In this document: in pieces, positions 63,496-64,000 of the stretch
Layout: each line of letters begins with the position of its first letter
Position numbering within the stretch: the first letter of the stretch is position 1
DNA from: Anoxybacillus mongoliensis
GTDB lineage: Bacteria > Bacillota > Bacilli > Bacillales > Anoxybacillaceae
Direction: 5' to 3'
Length of the DNA: 64,000 bases
NCBI RefSeq assembly: GCF_014201515.1
Contig: NZ_JACHEQ010000008.1
Span: 62,001 to 126,000, forward strand
The notes under the pieces: model-generated
The model's database searches: none
What the model saw: the letters and a program-made list of their open reading frames with translations, nothing else
What the model was told of the DNA's origin: nothing
Translations under genes and position numbers: made by a program

Positions 63496-64000
63496 AATCG
63501 AGTTTGTCAAAAGCCATTTAATTGAAAAACTGAATGAGCATATTGAAACAGCCTCGACGATTTACATTTTGACGTCGTTTGTGATGAAGTCGGGCGTGGA
63601 CGTCATCCAAGAAACGCTAAGAAAAGCCGCTGAACGAGGAGCAGATATTAAAATTTGTGCTGGAGATTATTTATATGTCACACAACCAGAAGCTTTACGT
63701 CAACTTATAGCGATCCATCCGAATATTGAAGTTCGGTTATGGAAAAGTAACGGTATTTCCTTTCACCCGAAAGCGTATTTATTTGAAAATCAAAATGATG
63801 GATATTTTATTATCGGTTCATCGAATTTATCCCGTTCAGCGTTAACGAGCGGTGTAGAATGGAATATTGGCGTGCCTAAATGTGTGGAAGAAAGTGTGTT
63901 TGCTCAAGTGATGAATGAGTTTTTAACTCTTTTTTATGCGGAGCAAACGGTACAAGTAAACGCCGAAACGTTAAAGCAATATAAACAACAATATGACGAT
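63488..64000 (+). CDS. PLD-family nuclease domain protein, start of a probable helicase fusion (cut by window)
   Basis: 171 residues are visible from ATG 63488; the gene runs off the end. The N-terminal part is a phospholipase D-like nuclease domain: AAERGADIKICAGDYL near residue 48, FHPKAYLF near residue 94 (the H-x-K of the HKD motif, with Glu rather than Asp at the usual acid position) and the GSSNLSRSAL segment near 112. Proteins of this N-terminal type often continue into a DEAD/DEAH helicase with a DUF3427 end, or are stand-alone nucleases; the continuation is not visible. Co-translated with the MazG-like gene. Confidence 0.75.
   Translation, partial: MSKIEFVKSHLIEKLNEHIETASTIYILTSFVMKSGVDVIQETLRKAAERGADIKICAGDYLYVTQPEALRQLIAIHPNIEVRLWKSNGISFHPKAYLFENQNDGYFIIGSSNLSRSALTSGVEWNIGVPKCVEESVFAQVMNEFLTLFYAEQTVQVNAETLKQYKQQYDD

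Overview
The window reads as a chromosomal segment of a Bacillaceae bacterium, most likely of the Anoxybacillus/Geobacillus group. Gene content and order follow the Bacillus subtilis region hepT-ndk-cheR-aroFBH-trpEDCFBA-hisC-tyrA-aroE-ypiA-ypiB-ypiF-qcrABC-ypjABCD-dapB-mgsA-bshB1-bshA-cca-birA-panBCD-dinG-ypmAB-aspB-asnS-dnaD-nth-ypoC-ponA-recU. The genus is an inference from gene order and protein similarity as I remember it; no search was run. I see no rRNA, tRNA, CRISPR array, insertion sequence or prophage.

Layout. (1) 1-14740: end of the menaquinone/heptaprenyl region (hepT), ndk, cheR, then the aromatic supra-operon. It makes chorismate (chorismate synthase, aroB), then tryptophan (trpEDCFBA), and contributes to tyrosine, phenylalanine and histidine (aroH, hisC, tyrA, aroA). 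Between aroH and trpE lies a leader with 11 spaced UAG/GAG triplets, an attenuator and a hairpin over the trpE ribosome binding site, as expected for TRAP control. (2) 14800-27250: ypiA, ypiB, ypiF, the menaquinol:cytochrome c reductase qcrABC, ypjA, ypjB, the opposed ypjC, then a tightly overlapped operon ypjD-dapB-mgsA-bshB1-bshA-cca-birA (lysine/cell wall precursor, methylglyoxal, bacillithiol, tRNA CCA, biotin ligase/repressor). (3) 27250-38400: a structured panB leader and panBCD, dinG, a secreted metallo-beta-lactamase-like protein without its metal site, ypmA, ypmB, aspB, asnS, dnaD, nth and ypoC. (4) 38400-43200: ponA and recU on the minus strand, then a patch of very small genes: sspM, yppF, yppG and two uncharacterised ones. 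(5) 43200-55620: an accessory region with two Hsp20 genes around glpD, a duplicated-domain lipoprotein, aminopeptidase, glycerate kinase and a signalling group: a membrane GGDEF protein, a globin-coupled methyl-accepting protein flanked by 27-bp direct repeats, and a membrane GGDEF-EAL protein. (6) 55630-62180: a Fur-box-controlled iron-siderophore ABC transporter followed by a BirA-operator-controlled bioF-bioH-bioC operon. (7) 62170-64000: a long (class 1A, enterobacterial-type) speD, then a MazG-like pyrophosphohydrolase overlapping the start of a PLD-family protein cut by the window end, possibly the edge of a defence module.

How they connect. BirA (26267-27247) ligates biotin and probably represses the bio operon at 59523-59553. 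Serine and PLP enzymes feed aromatic and aspartate-family amino acids, and panBCD makes pantothenate. The qcr complex uses the menaquinone whose side chain HepT helps build. Most neighbouring genes overlap by 1, 4 or 8 bases, so translational coupling is the rule. Three overlaps are much longer (41, 59 and 65 bases).
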